Assembly: GCA_032718865.1 (NCBI GenBank) | Contig: JALUTQ010000040.1 | Location: forward strand, 1,054,001-1,118,000 | From: Tilletia caries | Lineage: Eukaryota; Basidiomycota; Exobasidiomycetes; Tilletiales; Tilletiaceae | Length of the DNA stretch: 64,000 bases | Reading direction: 5' to 3' | Shown here: piece by piece, positions 41,201 through 52,434 of the stretch | Layout: each line of letters begins with the position of its first letter | Position numbering within the stretch: position 1 is the stretch's first letter | Notes under the pieces: generated by a model | Databases searched by the model: none | Seen by the model: only the letters and a program-made list of their open reading frames with translations | Told to the model about the DNA's origin: nothing | Position numbers and translations under genes: made by a program

Positions 41201-41293
41201 TGTAGTTGGGACATCTTTGCTGGTACTGGCGGGGGACGTGCTGGTATTGGCCGTATTGCCTTTCTTGCGTTTGCCTGCCGCCTTGGCCGCCAT
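38257..41293 (-). CDS. Crypton tyrosine recombinase with GCR1_C DNA-binding domain
   Basis: Six exons, all GT-AG and in phase: 41293-41019, 40938-40643, 40519-40186, 40034-39621, 39357-38864, 38777-38257 (777 aa). The N-terminal core-binding domain (TTRTYESKQKEWRQWCEDKG; TVRSYVAAVTDLYTQQ) is followed by the catalytic domain with Arg in LLRGENARNLEL (about 230), HxxR in THAARKSGAQ (about 356) and GRWNQTTMETCYL with the Tyr nucleophile (about 390). A Gln-rich coiled coil (DEGLKDLREDIERDLEMVVE, QQQQQM) and a GCR1_C-like domain (CAELWREYKDGLKGMPSVE..., RRMRIIGKIKDLAVEK) end the protein. This recombinase plus GCR1_C architecture defines fungal Cryptons, which move as circular DNA. No frameshift or stop was found, so it may be functional. 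Confidence 0.9.
38257..41293 (-). mobile_element. Crypton DNA transposon (coding extent)
   Basis: Cryptons have no inverted repeats and only short direct repeats at their ends, so the termini cannot be set from this copy alone. The extent given is the gene. Confidence 0.7.
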
Positions 41294-41359
41294 CTTGACT
41301 GGATGATGGGCCCAAGCAACGACGAGAGCTGGGATGAGTGTCTGGTGTTGAGACTCGAC

Positions 41360-42043
41360 CAGGGCTCGGCTCCGACTATAGTCGCACGTTTTTTGGCATA
41401 GTCATAGTCGTAGTCGTAGGCGTTTTTTGAAAATTCAAAATAGTCATAGTCGTAAGTCTGACTATAGTTCCATAGTCGACTATAGTCGCAGGCTTTTGCG
41501 CAGCCAAATTTTGCACTATAGTGTGACTATAGCCAAAATTGTAGCGCCTGTGCGCCACTATAGTCGGACTTTGGGACAAATTTTTTTGCACTATGGTTGC
41601 ACATGAAATTTCAGACTATGATGAGTTACAGTGTAGGTCGCCTTCCATTGCCGAAAATTGGACATAGTCGAACTTAGGTTCGACTATCCAACAATAATAG
41701 TCGCACTATGACTGGCTATAGTGTTTCATGGGCAATGGTTGTCATAGTCTAACTATAGCGGTGGCGGTTGGGCCTACGGCTATAGTCGCAACTCCGAGCT
41801 ATAGTCAGACCATGACATACTATAGTCGGACTATAGCCGAACTGCTTGCTGCGACTATAGCCTTGACATCCAGCTATTGTCCGACACTCCGACTATATTT
41901 GCAAAATCAATTTTAGACCAGATTTTTGACGACTATGGCGACTATTGTCTTACATTTTCTGGAGCATAGTCATAGTCATAGTCATAGTCGTATGAGGCTA
42001 TAGTCGTAATAGTCGTAAAATTCCATAGTCGTGCCGAGCCCTG
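41360..42043. mobile_element. hAT-type MITE with CTATAG(TCG)-word interior
   Basis: 684 bp with TIR CAGGGCTCGGC (41360-41370 and, inverted, 42033-42043). The exact 8-bp target duplication GACTCGAC lies at 41352-41359 and 42044-42051. The interior consists of dozens of scattered ACTATAGTCG/CATAGTCGTAG-type words in both orientations. Non-coding. It inserted about 60 bp upstream of the Crypton start codon. Confidence 0.85.
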
Positions 42044-42278
42044 GACTCGACCTCCTCTCCCTCTCTCTCCTCTCTTTCTCTCGCTTTCTGTGTCTCTTCG
42101 TAACGATCCAACTGTACAGTTTCCTTAGGAAGTCTAATCTCCAGCATTAGAAATTTGTAGGGCTTCGCTGCGCGGCTCTCGTTGGTTCGTTATTAGAAAA
42201 CTGTAAGGACTCGTCAATGGACTAAGTCCGGACACACCCAGTCACCCCAATTGATAATTGTCAGGTATCAGTACCTTG

Positions 42279-42925
42279 CAGTGTTGAACATACTATTGGA
42301 GTATGGAGTATTCCTATATACTATAGTATATATACTATTTGCAAAAACATACTATATAGTATATACTATCGGGTCCCGGGAGAATTTTTTTGGAAAACTT
42401 ACTATATACTATTTCAAAATATGGCGGAGGTTATAGTATACTATAGTACCAATTTTAATCCGCGACCCCGAGCACGTCGTCTCAAAGTACTATAGTATAC
42501 CCATAGTATACTATACTCCCTGAAAGCTATACTATACTCCTACGATTAACGATAGTATAAACTATAAATTAGCACTATAGTATACATATACTCATCAGTA
42601 TACTAAAATACCTCCAATTATACTATACTTCTACGATACTATATGGTAGTACTGTAGTATGTGCCTGGATTGCGTTTGAGAAGGAAGTATTTAAGTATTA
42701 TACTACTACTACAGTATGATGGAAAATTTGCGCATGCTATAGTAGTAATATCATAATACTATAGTACTACCCCTTTTGGCCTTGGAGTATAGTAGTATTA
42801 TAGGAAATACTACCATACTATCCTATCCTATATACTACCTTCGCCCTCCCGACGACCAAAGTTAGTATGGAGTATACTACCCGAGCCCCTGAAAACAGTA
42901 TACTATAGTATAATGTTTAACACTG
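42279..42925. mobile_element. hAT-type MITE with TATAGTATACTAT-word interior
   Basis: 647 bp with TIR CAGTGTTRAACAT (42279-42291 and, inverted, at 42913-42925). The exact 8-bp target duplication GTACCTTG lies at 42271-42278 and 42926-42933. The interior is a dense field of ATAGTATACTAT and ACTATAGTA words. Non-coding. Confidence 0.85.
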
Positions 42926-43628
42926 GTACCTTGTACTCAATGAATGACGTGTCCTCGCATCTCGGAATCCTACTCACCTTTGTCGTATCGAACCTTGAGA
43001 CCGCGATGGCGTTCGTGTAGTTGGTTGAGTAGGTAACCTGAGGATGAAAGACAGGGAGTGAGGGAGGGAGAGAACGATGGATGATGAGTGTCGAGTACCA
43101 GGCTGAGACGGAATTGATGTCAATCTACTCACAACAACGGAATCCTGCGGTCCTGTGACTTGAGGAGACCCGCGCCATGTTGCCACCATGCTGGTAACAC
43201 TATTCCTTACAAGCAGGTTGTGTCGACGCCAGTGCAGGACCCGAAGCGGAACAGCAACCCTCCAACTGTGGGTCTGCGTTCTAATCCAAACACTGGCGTC
43301 TGGCGCGCACAACGCTACGGCAAGGATGTGAAACCAGAGGCGGCAATGATAGGCAGCAGGCGGTTGACCGTTGACGGTTGTGTGTTGTACCTGGCGTGAT
43401 TGATCATTGATGTATGGGTGATGGTCAAATTACTGAGCTGCTGATGCCAGGAAGGAAGGAGTAAGAAGTCTGAGTCTCGTAACTGAGTTCGGAGACGAGA
43501 GTCTGATGAGTGATGTCTCATGCTTGAGGCAATGGCAGTGAATAAATTTGTCTTCTGTGCGTAACCACCACCACCACACACACCAACACCGTCTCGCCGT
43601 TTGCGCTCGCGTCTGAGCTCTTTCCATC

Positions 43629-44398
43629 ATGGTGGATGGAAAAGCGAGGCGCTTGCGCCGAATTGCAGGACGCGCAAAGCGACGAGAGGACCAGGGTCAG
43701 CCTCCCTATGAGCCTCCAAAGACTGGTCCTGAGGCACCGAACCCCTGGACGTTCAGACGTCCTTCCGCGAGAACGCGCAGGCGAATAGCCAAAAATTGGC
43801 TGACAAAAATCATTCCTCATAGTCGCAGGAGCAAAGTTGCCAAGGTCCGGGTGCTGTGGGCACTGGCACGCGCAGTCAAATCAACAGGACGGGGGGGAAC
43901 AACGAAGCATGTCGGTGCCACAGCTCCTCAGCAAACACGCAGCCCAAATCGGTACATAGATGACGAGGTGGAGGTCAGCGGATCGGACTCTGGAGATGAG
44001 GCGGAACGCGAGCACAGAGGGGAGGAAGTGACTGCGGCGGGTAATCTGCGAGGGTTCGTGGTGCAAGATAGAGCCCACAAATTGAACAAAGTTGGGCAAT
44101 GCATGCAAACAGCCAGGTGAGTATTGCCAATTGTCATCTTGGACAGCAGAGCCTCAGTTATCGTCATTAAATTAATTGACTCGTTTTGTTTGTTTGTCAA
44201 AGTCTGCGACCGGGTGCATCGGCAACGCAGCTTTCGCGGGCCTCGCAGCGAGCTGACGTCCACGACCGGCACGTTCGAGAAGTTCAGGATGCGCTCAGCG
44301 TATTCCAACCCAGCGCAAGGTACCATCACTGGGAGGATCGAGTTCCGAGGACAGCTACTCAGCGGGCACGACAAAGAAGGCTTGGTCTCATCGAGTAG
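43629..44398 (+). CDS. Hypothetical basic protein
   Basis: Exons 43629-44116 and 44203-44398 joined by a GTGAGT...AAAG intron in phase, giving 227 aa. The N-terminus is strongly basic (MVDGKARRLRRIAGRAKRRE, RRPSARTRRRIAKNW), then an acidic SGSDSGDEAEREHRGEE, then a short C-terminus ending RARQRRLGLIE. No domain recognised; composition suggests a nucleic-acid-binding protein. It lies between two hAT MITEs and converges on the decayed Harbinger copy 3, so it may be that element's accessory gene by analogy with copy 1. This is inference only. Confidence 0.45.
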
Positions 44399-44720
44399 CT
44401 ATCCGTCTCAGTTCTTTTCTTTGCTTACCCTCTCTTCAGTTGTTTGTGTCCACTGCCCCGGAATCTCAACAGTTGGCTGTCAGAGTCGATCTCGGATACC
44501 AGGGAGTAGGGACTGAGACGCACGCAAAATTTCGGTATGGGGTTTGTGTCAGTTGCTTGATGAGGGAGCGGACAGTGGACGAGGCCAGGCGAACCAGTCA
44601 TGTAGGGCCAACGGGCCTTGTAAGTTGGAGGTTCAACGACTGGAGCCTGAATGGGTAGAGAGTGCGCCAAAAGGGGGAACGGTGAATATACTAATGCTTT
44701 TTCCAGGTTCAACGGATGAC

Positions 44721-45356
44721 CAGAGGTCGGCGTGGGTATGGGTACATCTTGGGTATACCCAGTACCTACCCTGTGGGTACAGGTACGGTATTGGGTATGG
44801 GGTCCGCTATACCCAAGAGGTTGGGTATTGTGGGTATGACCTGAGTATACCCACCATACCTGACTTGTACCCACCTTATACCCATCTGGACGTTCTTCCT
44901 GGTATACGCAGGTATAACTTGGGTATACGCAGGTATATCTTGGGTACACGTAGGTATAAGCTGGGTATACGCAAGTATAATCTGGGTATGCACAGGGTAT
45001 TCCAGGTATACACAGAGTATTGCTTGGGTATACTTGCGTATACTTGAGTATAATTATGGAATGCAGGGTATACGGTATACCTACGTAAAGGTGTACAAGC
45101 TGAGTATGTGTACAATAAAGGTCAGACGCCAGACAAGATGGGTATACCTAGGTATACGTGAATATACCCGGGTTCAACGCAGGTAAACGTAGGCAAACAC
45201 AGTCTAAAAATGGCCAAAAATCGGTTGATTACATAAGCAGGTATACCCTGGGTATACCCTCGGGTATGGGTATGGGTCTCGTCGAAAAAAAGGGTATACC
45301 CTCGGGTATGGGTATGGGACCCCAAATACCCAATACCTAACCCATGCCGACCTCTG
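44721..45356. mobile_element. hAT-type MITE with GGTATACC-word interior
   Basis: 636 bp with TIR CAGAGGTCGGCRTGGGT (44721-44737 and, inverted, 45340-45356). The exact 8-bp target duplication CGGATGAC lies at 44713-44720 and 45357-45364. The interior is made of GGGTATACC, AGGTATA and TTGGGTATAC words in both orientations. Tyr/Cys/Val/Pro-rich ORFs through it are artefacts of the repeat. Confidence 0.85.
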
Positions 45357-45849
45357 CGGATGACAGTTACAGGGCAAGAGAATGTTATTTGACTTGTGGG
45401 ACAGGGTAGTTATCGGGTCAAAGGTCTGACGTCCGAGTGAGCGAACAGGTCTGGGGGACATTCGCCCATTTTGCATTCTTTTTCGGGAGCCGAGCTAGGC
45501 GTCATCGCCTTCGTGGTGACGAAGGCGCCTGCCTTGCTATCCACCTGGAGCGCCCTTTCCCAGCTCCCCGAGCCGCGCATCGGATTCCTGCGACAGATCC
45601 TCTCCAGTGCGGCGTCCCCCATGTGACCGACCTAGTGGAATTCCGCCCTTCCCCTCCCCTCCCCTTCCTTCCAAACAAACACATAAACACATGCACTCCC
45701 TCCCTCTCTCTTTTTTCCCTTTGCAATACAAACCCGCATTAACTTGACCAATGCACACTGATACACAAGCAACTGGTGGATAATAGTGACTAGAGCATAG
45801 AAGTGCATACGAGGTTATATTACAGTTAACTGTTGTAAGCAATCCACAT

Positions 45850-47170
45850 GAGCTGAGCTCTAAGTGTACGACTCTCCTCAACCCCTTTGTCGTGTTTGAA
45901 AGTTGGCTCCCCTCCGTGGCCCCGGAGCTGCTGTCGCAGTGAGCCGCTATCCAGGCGTCGATCTCCGGGTCAGACATAACGTCGTCGGGGTCCACGGTGC
46001 GGATGAAGTTGTGCACCACTGCTAACGCTGAGAAGATAGAAAGTAGAAACTTGCATCTTCAAGAGAAAATCAGACCAAAGCACCAGAACCTTGAACCGCT
46101 CCTTCATGATGCCAAATATTCGCTCGATTACACTGCGCAGACCTGCATGTCGCCTGTTGTAGAGCTCTTTGGCAGTACGACTACGAGGCCTGAGGCAAAC
46201 ACAATAGAGAACGTTAGACAATAGGGAAGGAAATTGGAAGCACCGGGAAAATTGAACTCACTTGGCATTTCCTGTGGCCCACTCTTTCAAGTGATACCTA
46301 GTCCCTCGGTAAGGCACCATCACACTCTTGCTGAGTGCGAGCCCTGCATCCCCCAAATACGCTCGTACCTGTGGTATTTTTAGGGATGTAGCCAGAGCTC
46401 TTCCGAGGACATGGCTATCGGAAGCACTGCCTTCCCATCCCGCAATCACGAACTGGAAGAGCAAATCGAATGAACAGCCTGCCATGATATTGAAGGAGAC
46501 GTTCCCCTTCCTGTCCCTGAATCGTGCTCGTTCGGCGGCAGGAGGATAGGCGGGAAGGTGGGTCCCATCGAGCCCGCCGATGTCATCTTTGAAAGTGGCC
46601 TTCACCTTGGGATCGTCCTGAATTCGATCCGGTACTGGGGCATCCGCACACAAAGGCTTTACATTGCCGTCTCTATTAGACAGCCCACAGTGCGCCGAAA
46701 CGATCTGCAGGCAGTGGCTGGATTTCAAAATATGAAGATTAAGTCATAGGAAGGTAGCCATAGATTGGTCACAGCTTCAATGTATGCGCACAGAGAGACA
46801 GTTCCTCTAGCGTGACCGAAAGTATGGGACAACAGCCGGCAAGCAGCACCCGAGCGACAGGTGTACAGGAACAGGGCCAAATGTGCCCGGGCCAAAAGCT
46901 TTTTGGTGTCTCGAAACCGAGTCCGTGTTCGAAGCTCCTTGACGAGCGCGAGAAAAGCCCCTTTGTTCATGCCCAGCACCTCGCGACAAGCCAGACCGTC
47001 ACCCTTCAGCAGGTTCTGAACGAAAGCGCGACCTATATTTGTTGACGATCGCTTTTGTTTACAGTAATGGCGCTGAGTGTAGATTGAAATCGTAGCCGTG
47101 GCCGCAGATAGAGCTGCCAACAAGCGTCGACGGCGAGCTGTTTGCTGCTTCCGTCTGAGATCGGCTGTAC
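45850..47170 (-). pseudogene. Decayed PIF-Harbinger DDE transposase, copy 3
   Basis: Starts after an AG near 47171 with RRKQQTARRRRLLAALSA, FVQNLLKGDGLACREVLGMN and ARAHLALFLYTCRSGAACRLL (N-terminal domain). A later exon has APVPDRIQDDPKVKATFKDD, GGLDGTHLPAYPPA (first Asp), RDRKGNVSFNIMAGCSFDLL, GWEGSASDSHVL (second Asp) and YLGDAGLALSKSVMVPYRG. Then come SLRSVIERIFGIMKERFKVL-like sequence and VVHNFIRTVDPDDV. Frames shift near 46659-46662 (one base) and near 46030-46045, where CTTTCTA is duplicated. The 3' end is uncertain. Related to but clearly diverged from copy 2. Inactive as read. Confidence 0.7.
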
Positions 47171-47339
47171 TGTAATAACCGGAAGAAAGGAGCCAAAAAT
47201 CGTGACATGTCAGACTAAAAATGAGAGAGAACCCCACGCCTGAAATTCCCCAACATTTCACAGATCTCACGCTTGTGACTTCAGGGGCCGCTCAAAGAAA
47301 AATGTGAGAAGTTTGCCAATTTACTCACAAGCATCCACA

Positions 47340-48070
47340 TCTCCGCTTCTCACAGTGGACTTTGAATCCCCCTCAGATACACTTAAGTTACGAAGAAACA
47401 AGTTAAATAGCAAGCACTTCGCCTTCCCTTTTTTCAAATTCATGTATTGGCAGATCCGACCACTTTTTATACTTCTTGAAGCACTTGGGTGTTTCTTGAA
47501 GGGCGGGGACCTTCCCTTCTTTTGGATCGTCGGAGATAGAAAAATTGGAAGCATTAGGTTACCTTGACTTATTTTTTGCCTTCTTTTAATGATGAAAGCA
47601 ATGGAAATCTTAAAAAGGATGTCCTTCGCTATAGTACACATAAATTTAGTCAATTTACATAACAACTGTTAAAATTGATTAAAAAGCATGCGACTACGCC
47701 AGCTACATTTTTCAATATTGGTAATCGAAAAACAATGATAACAATACCGCATTAAAATGATTATGTATTGTCACCTTCGACCTCTTTTTTTGTTGTTCGT
47801 TGCCAAACAAATTACCTATTATATGTTCTCTTTACTCAAAAAATATCACAAAATACAAATGGTGGCACGAAAATTTCTGGTACAGTACTCCCTGGCTAAT
47901 TTAATACTGCTGAAGCTAATATCCTGGTTACTTAAGTACGATGCGACTGGGACGAGCTTGTGACGTATGTAATTATTTGATAACTTGCCTAAGCTAATAC
48001 ATTAGCTGGGATCGGCCTCATGTTAGTTTAAACAGGTGGCCATGTGACTCCACGCGGGAATCATGTGGTG
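47340..48070 (+). repeat. AT-rich dispersed repeat, copy a
   Basis: AT-rich block, out of line with the surrounding GC-rich DNA. Its part from about 47525 matches 59388-59945 inverted at high similarity; its first part matches 50788-50890 (inverted) and 60420-60560 (direct) more loosely (e.g. TTCTTGAAGCACTTGGGTGT). Confidence 0.65.
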
Positions 48071-48384
48071 CCACTGAGTGCAGATTTTGCTAGCCCAAAG
48101 TTCTCACTCCCCACCACATCTTCCGCATCCACCATAACTCATAAGTCTCATCTTCAGTGTCTTCCAGCGCACACACATCACACACACATTTTTACAGTCA
48201 GCGCTCAGATTCAATTGCCACTTGCCAGTTGCGCGACCGACTTTAACATGCGGAGAAGCATTACTCTGCAGTTAAGACACCCCCTTTTCATCTTTCATCT
48301 TTCTGTTTTCTTCCTCCTATTTCTGCAACGCAACCTGTTGACATTGAAACATGGTAGGGCCCGACAAACGGAAAGTTTCTGACT

Positions 48385-48723
48385 CTAGTGGAAAGAGCAC
48401 GAAGTAAGGGAAGTGGGACGATAGCCTTCGTCATGCTCTTTGTGTCTATCACGAAAAGACCCGTCTCCCTCAAGAGGAATTGATGCTTCGACTTGCCGCT
48501 TGAGCAGGAACATGGGGTTAAAAGTTTCCAAGGAACCGTCTCCAATACGCTCGCCAAGGGTAAAGCTGCTTTTACAATCTCTGACAGTCAGAGGCATTGT
48601 GAGGCCGAATGGCCACTCGTTGAAAAAGCCCTCTATGAGTTGATTGTTGCCTGTCAGAACAGCATTGGTATTACGGGAGAAATGGTGAACACAAAAGCTG
48701 CCATCTTCTTTCAAGGAATGCAT
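48385..48723 (-). CDS. Hypothetical ORF downstream of the left inverted arm
   Basis: 113 codons starting ATG (MHSLKEDGSFCVHHFSRN...). Mixed composition, no domain recognised. It lies downstream, in reading direction, of the TATA-bearing leader repeat at 49130-48980, so it could be an exon of whatever that promoter drives. Low confidence. Confidence 0.25.
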   Translation of the reverse strand: MHSLKEDGSFCVHHFSRNTNAVLTGNNQLIEGFFNEWPFGLTMPLTVRDCKSSFTLGERIGDGSLETFNPMFLLKRQVEASIPLEGDGSFRDRHKEHDEGYRPTSLTSCSFH

Positions 48724-48979
48724 TCTGATGGTGACAAGAAGAAGTTCTCTCGAAATGGATAGTCCAATGGCTGTGTAAGGTTTCCCAACTACAAGAGAGC
48801 AATCGACCTGGTAGATTCGGTGTTGGACAGTCTACGTATAGTACCGCTTGTTGTATAGAGACAGAAGTGGCACGCTGCTAGAACTTTGGCCTATGTCTAC
48901 TGGGTTGATCACTGATCTAGATGTTAGTAGTCCTACAGCAGGTGTGGTGTATAAAAGTGATAAAGTGTATGAGACTAAA

Positions 48980-49756
48980 TGTTGAAAGTTGATGAGACTC
49001 AGACTTCACAAGTTTGACTTAGCTCTGCAATGTTATGTGATTGCCAAGTTAGGTGTCAAGGTGTGTGAAAGTATAGCGCTGGGGGGACAGAAAGGGAGGA
49101 AAGGCTGAGAGGGGCGCTCCTTTTATACCTTTCAGGTTTCCCTGGTGCGCAGCAATGCGCAGCACACTGTGCGGTGCAAGCTGCAGATATTTTGTGTGGC
49201 GAGAGCGCGTTTGACTGCTGGTGACCCGAGTAAGTCACAGCCACGTCAAGTCGCACAGTCACCATTAAGCATCTATGAGTCAAAACCCAGTCACTCCTCT
49301 TGGCACAACTTAATTACAAACAGAGATATCGGGACATATTGATGACTTTAGACGCTTAAGTCAAGAAAAAGAAAAAGGGAATGGGGGGGGGAGTCGAGAG
49401 AGTCAGAGTGGGCAGACAGAGAGTGAGAGAGAGGATGAAGCGGTGAAATGGTGATTGCGCCATACGGCTACCGTGCGGGTGGTGCACGGGAGAGAGAGTC
49501 AGAGATAGGGGCGAATCAGTGAGAGGAGATGAAATGGTGAATGGTGATTGCGCCCCGCGGTTGTGTGCGGTTACGCACGGACGCACGACACGCGTCGCGG
49601 AAATAGCGGGTAGCGAGTGGTGAGTGAAGAAAACAAATGCAGTGCAAAAAAATGGATGACCAAAAAGTCTCCGACAAAAGGATTAGAGCATACGACCTTT
49701 TGTCGACACAAATTTTAGTCAACCATAATACCAATTGGACTATGCTGTCATAAGTT
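48980..49756 (-). repeat. Long inverted arm, left (promoter plus leader)
   Basis: About 780 bp nearly matching 57519-58310 in inverted orientation. Read on the minus strand it holds a GC-rich block, a TATAAAAGG box (at 49121-49129) and a conserved leader CAATCACA...CATTGCAGAGYTAAGTC. Read outward, similarity to copies at 58.2 and 62.8 kb continues weakly into CCTGTAGGAC. Confidence 0.7.
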
Positions 49757-50429
49757 GGAAACAATAACCAATTGGTCATTATACGCCACCATGCTCACAC
49801 CCACTATTCACTAAGTGAAGGCGCAACAACAATTCAGCATTGATGCCCACGTTGGAGGGCAGCGCCATGTGACCCCGCGTGGAGCAGGCCATTTTGTCAC
49901 CGGAAGGCAAGGAGCTTGACGTACGTGTTCAGTGTTGAGGTTATGATTAACGTTATATAGCTTTCTAACATCAATGTCATCATTGTCTCTTCCAGCGCGG
50001 TCGCCCATCCCAGGTGCGAGGGGATCACGAACTCGCCCGCACGACAGGGGACGACCTGGGCGTCCGGTACAATATTCCACCCAACTTCAAATGTTCGTTC
50101 TTCACAGCCAAGTGCGCAGAGCGGAAGATAGCAAGGGAGACAAAGATGCACGAATTGATCGGACGTTAGGGAGGCGATTCTGAAGCAGTTGCGGTAGAGG
50201 CATGTAAAAGAAAGCAACCATTGAGTCAGCTACTGCCGCAGATGAAAGATGCTGCAGCGGTACGATGGAATGTGGATGATGGCTCACAACGTATGTTGGG
50301 ATGTATTTTCCATAAAAATTCTCTTCGAGCATGAAAAAAAATCGGTCAAGCGAGAAGTGGAAAGACTGGGCTGAGAAGTATAGGCAGATGACTTGTCTCT
50401 TTTTTCTTTGTTTCACTTGAAAATGCTGT

Positions 50430-50990
50430 TCAAAAAGGCATCATTTTTTTTATTGATGATGAAAAAAGGCAGGAAGTTGGAGGTATTATAATATGTAATA
50501 ATTTCAATGCAGTATTGCTATCATTGCTCTTTGATAATACATAGTAGAAAATAAACTTGCCGTAGCCACATGTTCATTGATTAATTTCAACGGTTGTTAT
50601 ATAAGTGAACTTGATTATAACAGAGTACAGACGTTGTATACATCAAAAAATATTGACACTCTAGGCTGTAGCCAAGGCATGATTGTTTTAGACTGATACT
50701 TTTTTGTCATGATGATAGCACAAGAAAAACAAGGTCACCTAACGCTCCGATCTGTTTCATTCTCGAAAATAAGAAAGGGGTTGTGAAGAAACACCCAAGT
50801 GCTTCAAGAAGCATAAAATTTGGTCGGCTCTGCCGATGCATTGATCTTTTTTTTTGGAATAAAAAGGCGACGCACTTGCTATTCAATTGTTTTTTCTCAT
50901 ATAAGGGGTAAGTTCATAGATTACAGAATTTTTAGATTAATTTAATATGGCTCGGGACGCCGGGGGGGGGGGGGGTCGACATTGTATTAG
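50430..50990 (-). repeat. AT-rich dispersed repeat, copy b
   Basis: Lies in the 3' part of the pogo-like element; diverged and inverted relative to copy a (shared: ACACCCAAGTGCTTCAAGAA at 50793). Followed by a G-run (about 50964-50975). Non-coding. Confidence 0.5.
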
Positions 50991-51771
50991 CTCAATCACG
51001 ATATTGGTATAGGGAGGGTGGCATATTTCAACAGAAAAAATACTTTAAGTTTCCTAAAGATCTGAACCCAAAGTGTCAACTCTTTGGGGCTTCACCGGTG
51101 ACTGGACAACTGCCTCGCAATGCACCAAGGTACATCGCGGGACGCGTGTTATGAGTTATTACATTTTTTAATCGGTTTTGAAGAAGGGTCAAGGAGGCAT
51201 CAGAGAGAGAGAGATATATAGAGAGAGAGAGGAGAGGGGGGCTCAGAGCGGCTTGAAGAAAGAGGTGATGGTGGTCTGAGTTGCCCCAGAGCAATGTTCA
51301 CCTTGGGCGGTGTTTTGATGATCATCATGGTGATTGGTGTTTCGGACTTTAGCCGCGGAGAACTCGATAAGGCTGGCTTGCTCTTAGGCCCATTGCTCCA
51401 AAACGCGAGCAGCCTTTAGAGCCTCCCTGGACCTAGCTTTCGGCTTTGGGTTCCATCCCCCCATGTCCAAAATGTCGTGCTCTGTTTCCTCTTCGTTGGG
51501 TGTCTAGCACTGCTGCCACAATCTCCACTTCTGTTGGCACAGCCTCTGTGACCCTTTCCTCCGGATGAGTAAGTAAGAAATTGATCTGCATCCTGTTTGC
51601 ATATCCTAGAAGATACTAGACCTAGAATGACACGGTCTAGTTCCTGCTCAATCTCCTTCTCCTCAGGAAAGCCCGGCTCGGGAGACTCAATTTTAACTAG
51701 GGCATGCCCATCAGCGGTGACAGTCACCTGTTCTCCTCTTCCATTCTTCGCAGTAGCTCTACATGGTAATT

Positions 51772-52434
51772 TTATCTGTAGTGAGCTTTAAAGCTGCGAA
51801 TGATGCCTTGGTCCATAGGCTGAAGAACAGAAGTGGTATTTGTAGGCAGAAAGTGGAGAGTGGTCCACTTCAACTCAACATCAATTGTGTGAGAAGAGGC
51901 ATTGTCTAGCAGTAGAAGAACCTGTCGACCAGCCATCCGCTTGTCAGACCACTGCACCCATTCAGTGAAAAAGGCACCTGTCATCCAGGCTTTAGCAGTG
52001 TTTCTGTAATGACAATCCAATGTCTTCAAGTTCACTCCCTTGAACGCGCGAGGAGACTTAAATTTTCCAACAATCCACAGGTCCAGTTTCTCTGTTCCTT
52101 CCATGTTGGTGCAACAGACAACTGTGACCCTAGTCTTGTCTCTTTTGGTCCCTCGCAGCTGCTCAGTAGATAGGCCTGTATCAGGCTGCAATCTCCAAAA
52201 AAGTCCGGCCTCATCCACATTGTAGATATCTCTGGTACTATGTTTAGAAAGCACTGACTGAAACTTGGGACGCTGAACAGTGATGTCTGCAGCCTTAACT
52301 GAGCCGGACTCTCCATGACGGCGCCAGTTTTTGATGCCATGGCGTGTCTGGAAACCTTCCAGCCAGCCTGTAGGGATCATGGTCGAGTGTGCTAATCTCT
52401 CGCAGCCACTCTTCCATATCCTACAGTTATACAA
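51772..52434 (-). CDS. DDE_1 (pogo/Tigger-type) transposase, catalytic part
   Basis: 220 codons in one frame. Start of the frame as read is MYNCRIWKSGCERL. It contains the tail of a CENP-B/Tc5-type DNA-binding domain (FQTRHGIKNWRRHGESGSV) and the full catalytic triad: Asp in IYNVDEAGLFW, Asp in LLLLDNASSH and Asp in NTTSVLQPMDQGIIRSFK. Most of the N-terminal helix-turn-helix expected in the family is missing or in unseen exons upstream of 52434. The frame stops at AHYR*, where the family normally continues. A further frame at 51727-51416 may be the remaining C-terminus. Flanked by perfect TIRs, so this copy moved recently, perhaps with help from elsewhere. Confidence 0.75.
   Translation of the reverse strand: MYNCRIWKSGCERLAHSTMIPTGWLEGFQTRHGIKNWRRHGESGSVKAADITVQRPKFQSVLSKHSTRDIYNVDEAGLFWRLQPDTGLSTEQLRGTKRDKTRVTVVCCTNMEGTEKLDLWIVGKFKSPRAFKGVNLKTLDCHYRNTAKAWMTGAFFTEWVQWSDKRMAGRQVLLLLDNASSHTIDVELKWTTLHFLPTNTTSVLQPMDQGIIRSFKAHYR

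Noticed and set aside
41376..42930. CRISPR-like or ordinary microsatellite arrays
   Set aside because: Words are scattered in both orientations without regular spacers or period, and lie inside TIR/TSD-bounded elements of a eukaryotic genome.
44425..45325. Tyr/Cys/Thr-rich ORFs on both strands (e.g. YPRYTCVYPSYTCVY-like)
   Set aside because: Translation of GGTATACC repeats inside a TSD-proven MITE, with no independent coding signal.
36065..47170. Treating Harbinger copies 2 and 3 as the two halves of one element
   Set aside because: Both contain the same N-terminal and catalytic segments in the same orientation, so they are separate diverged copies.
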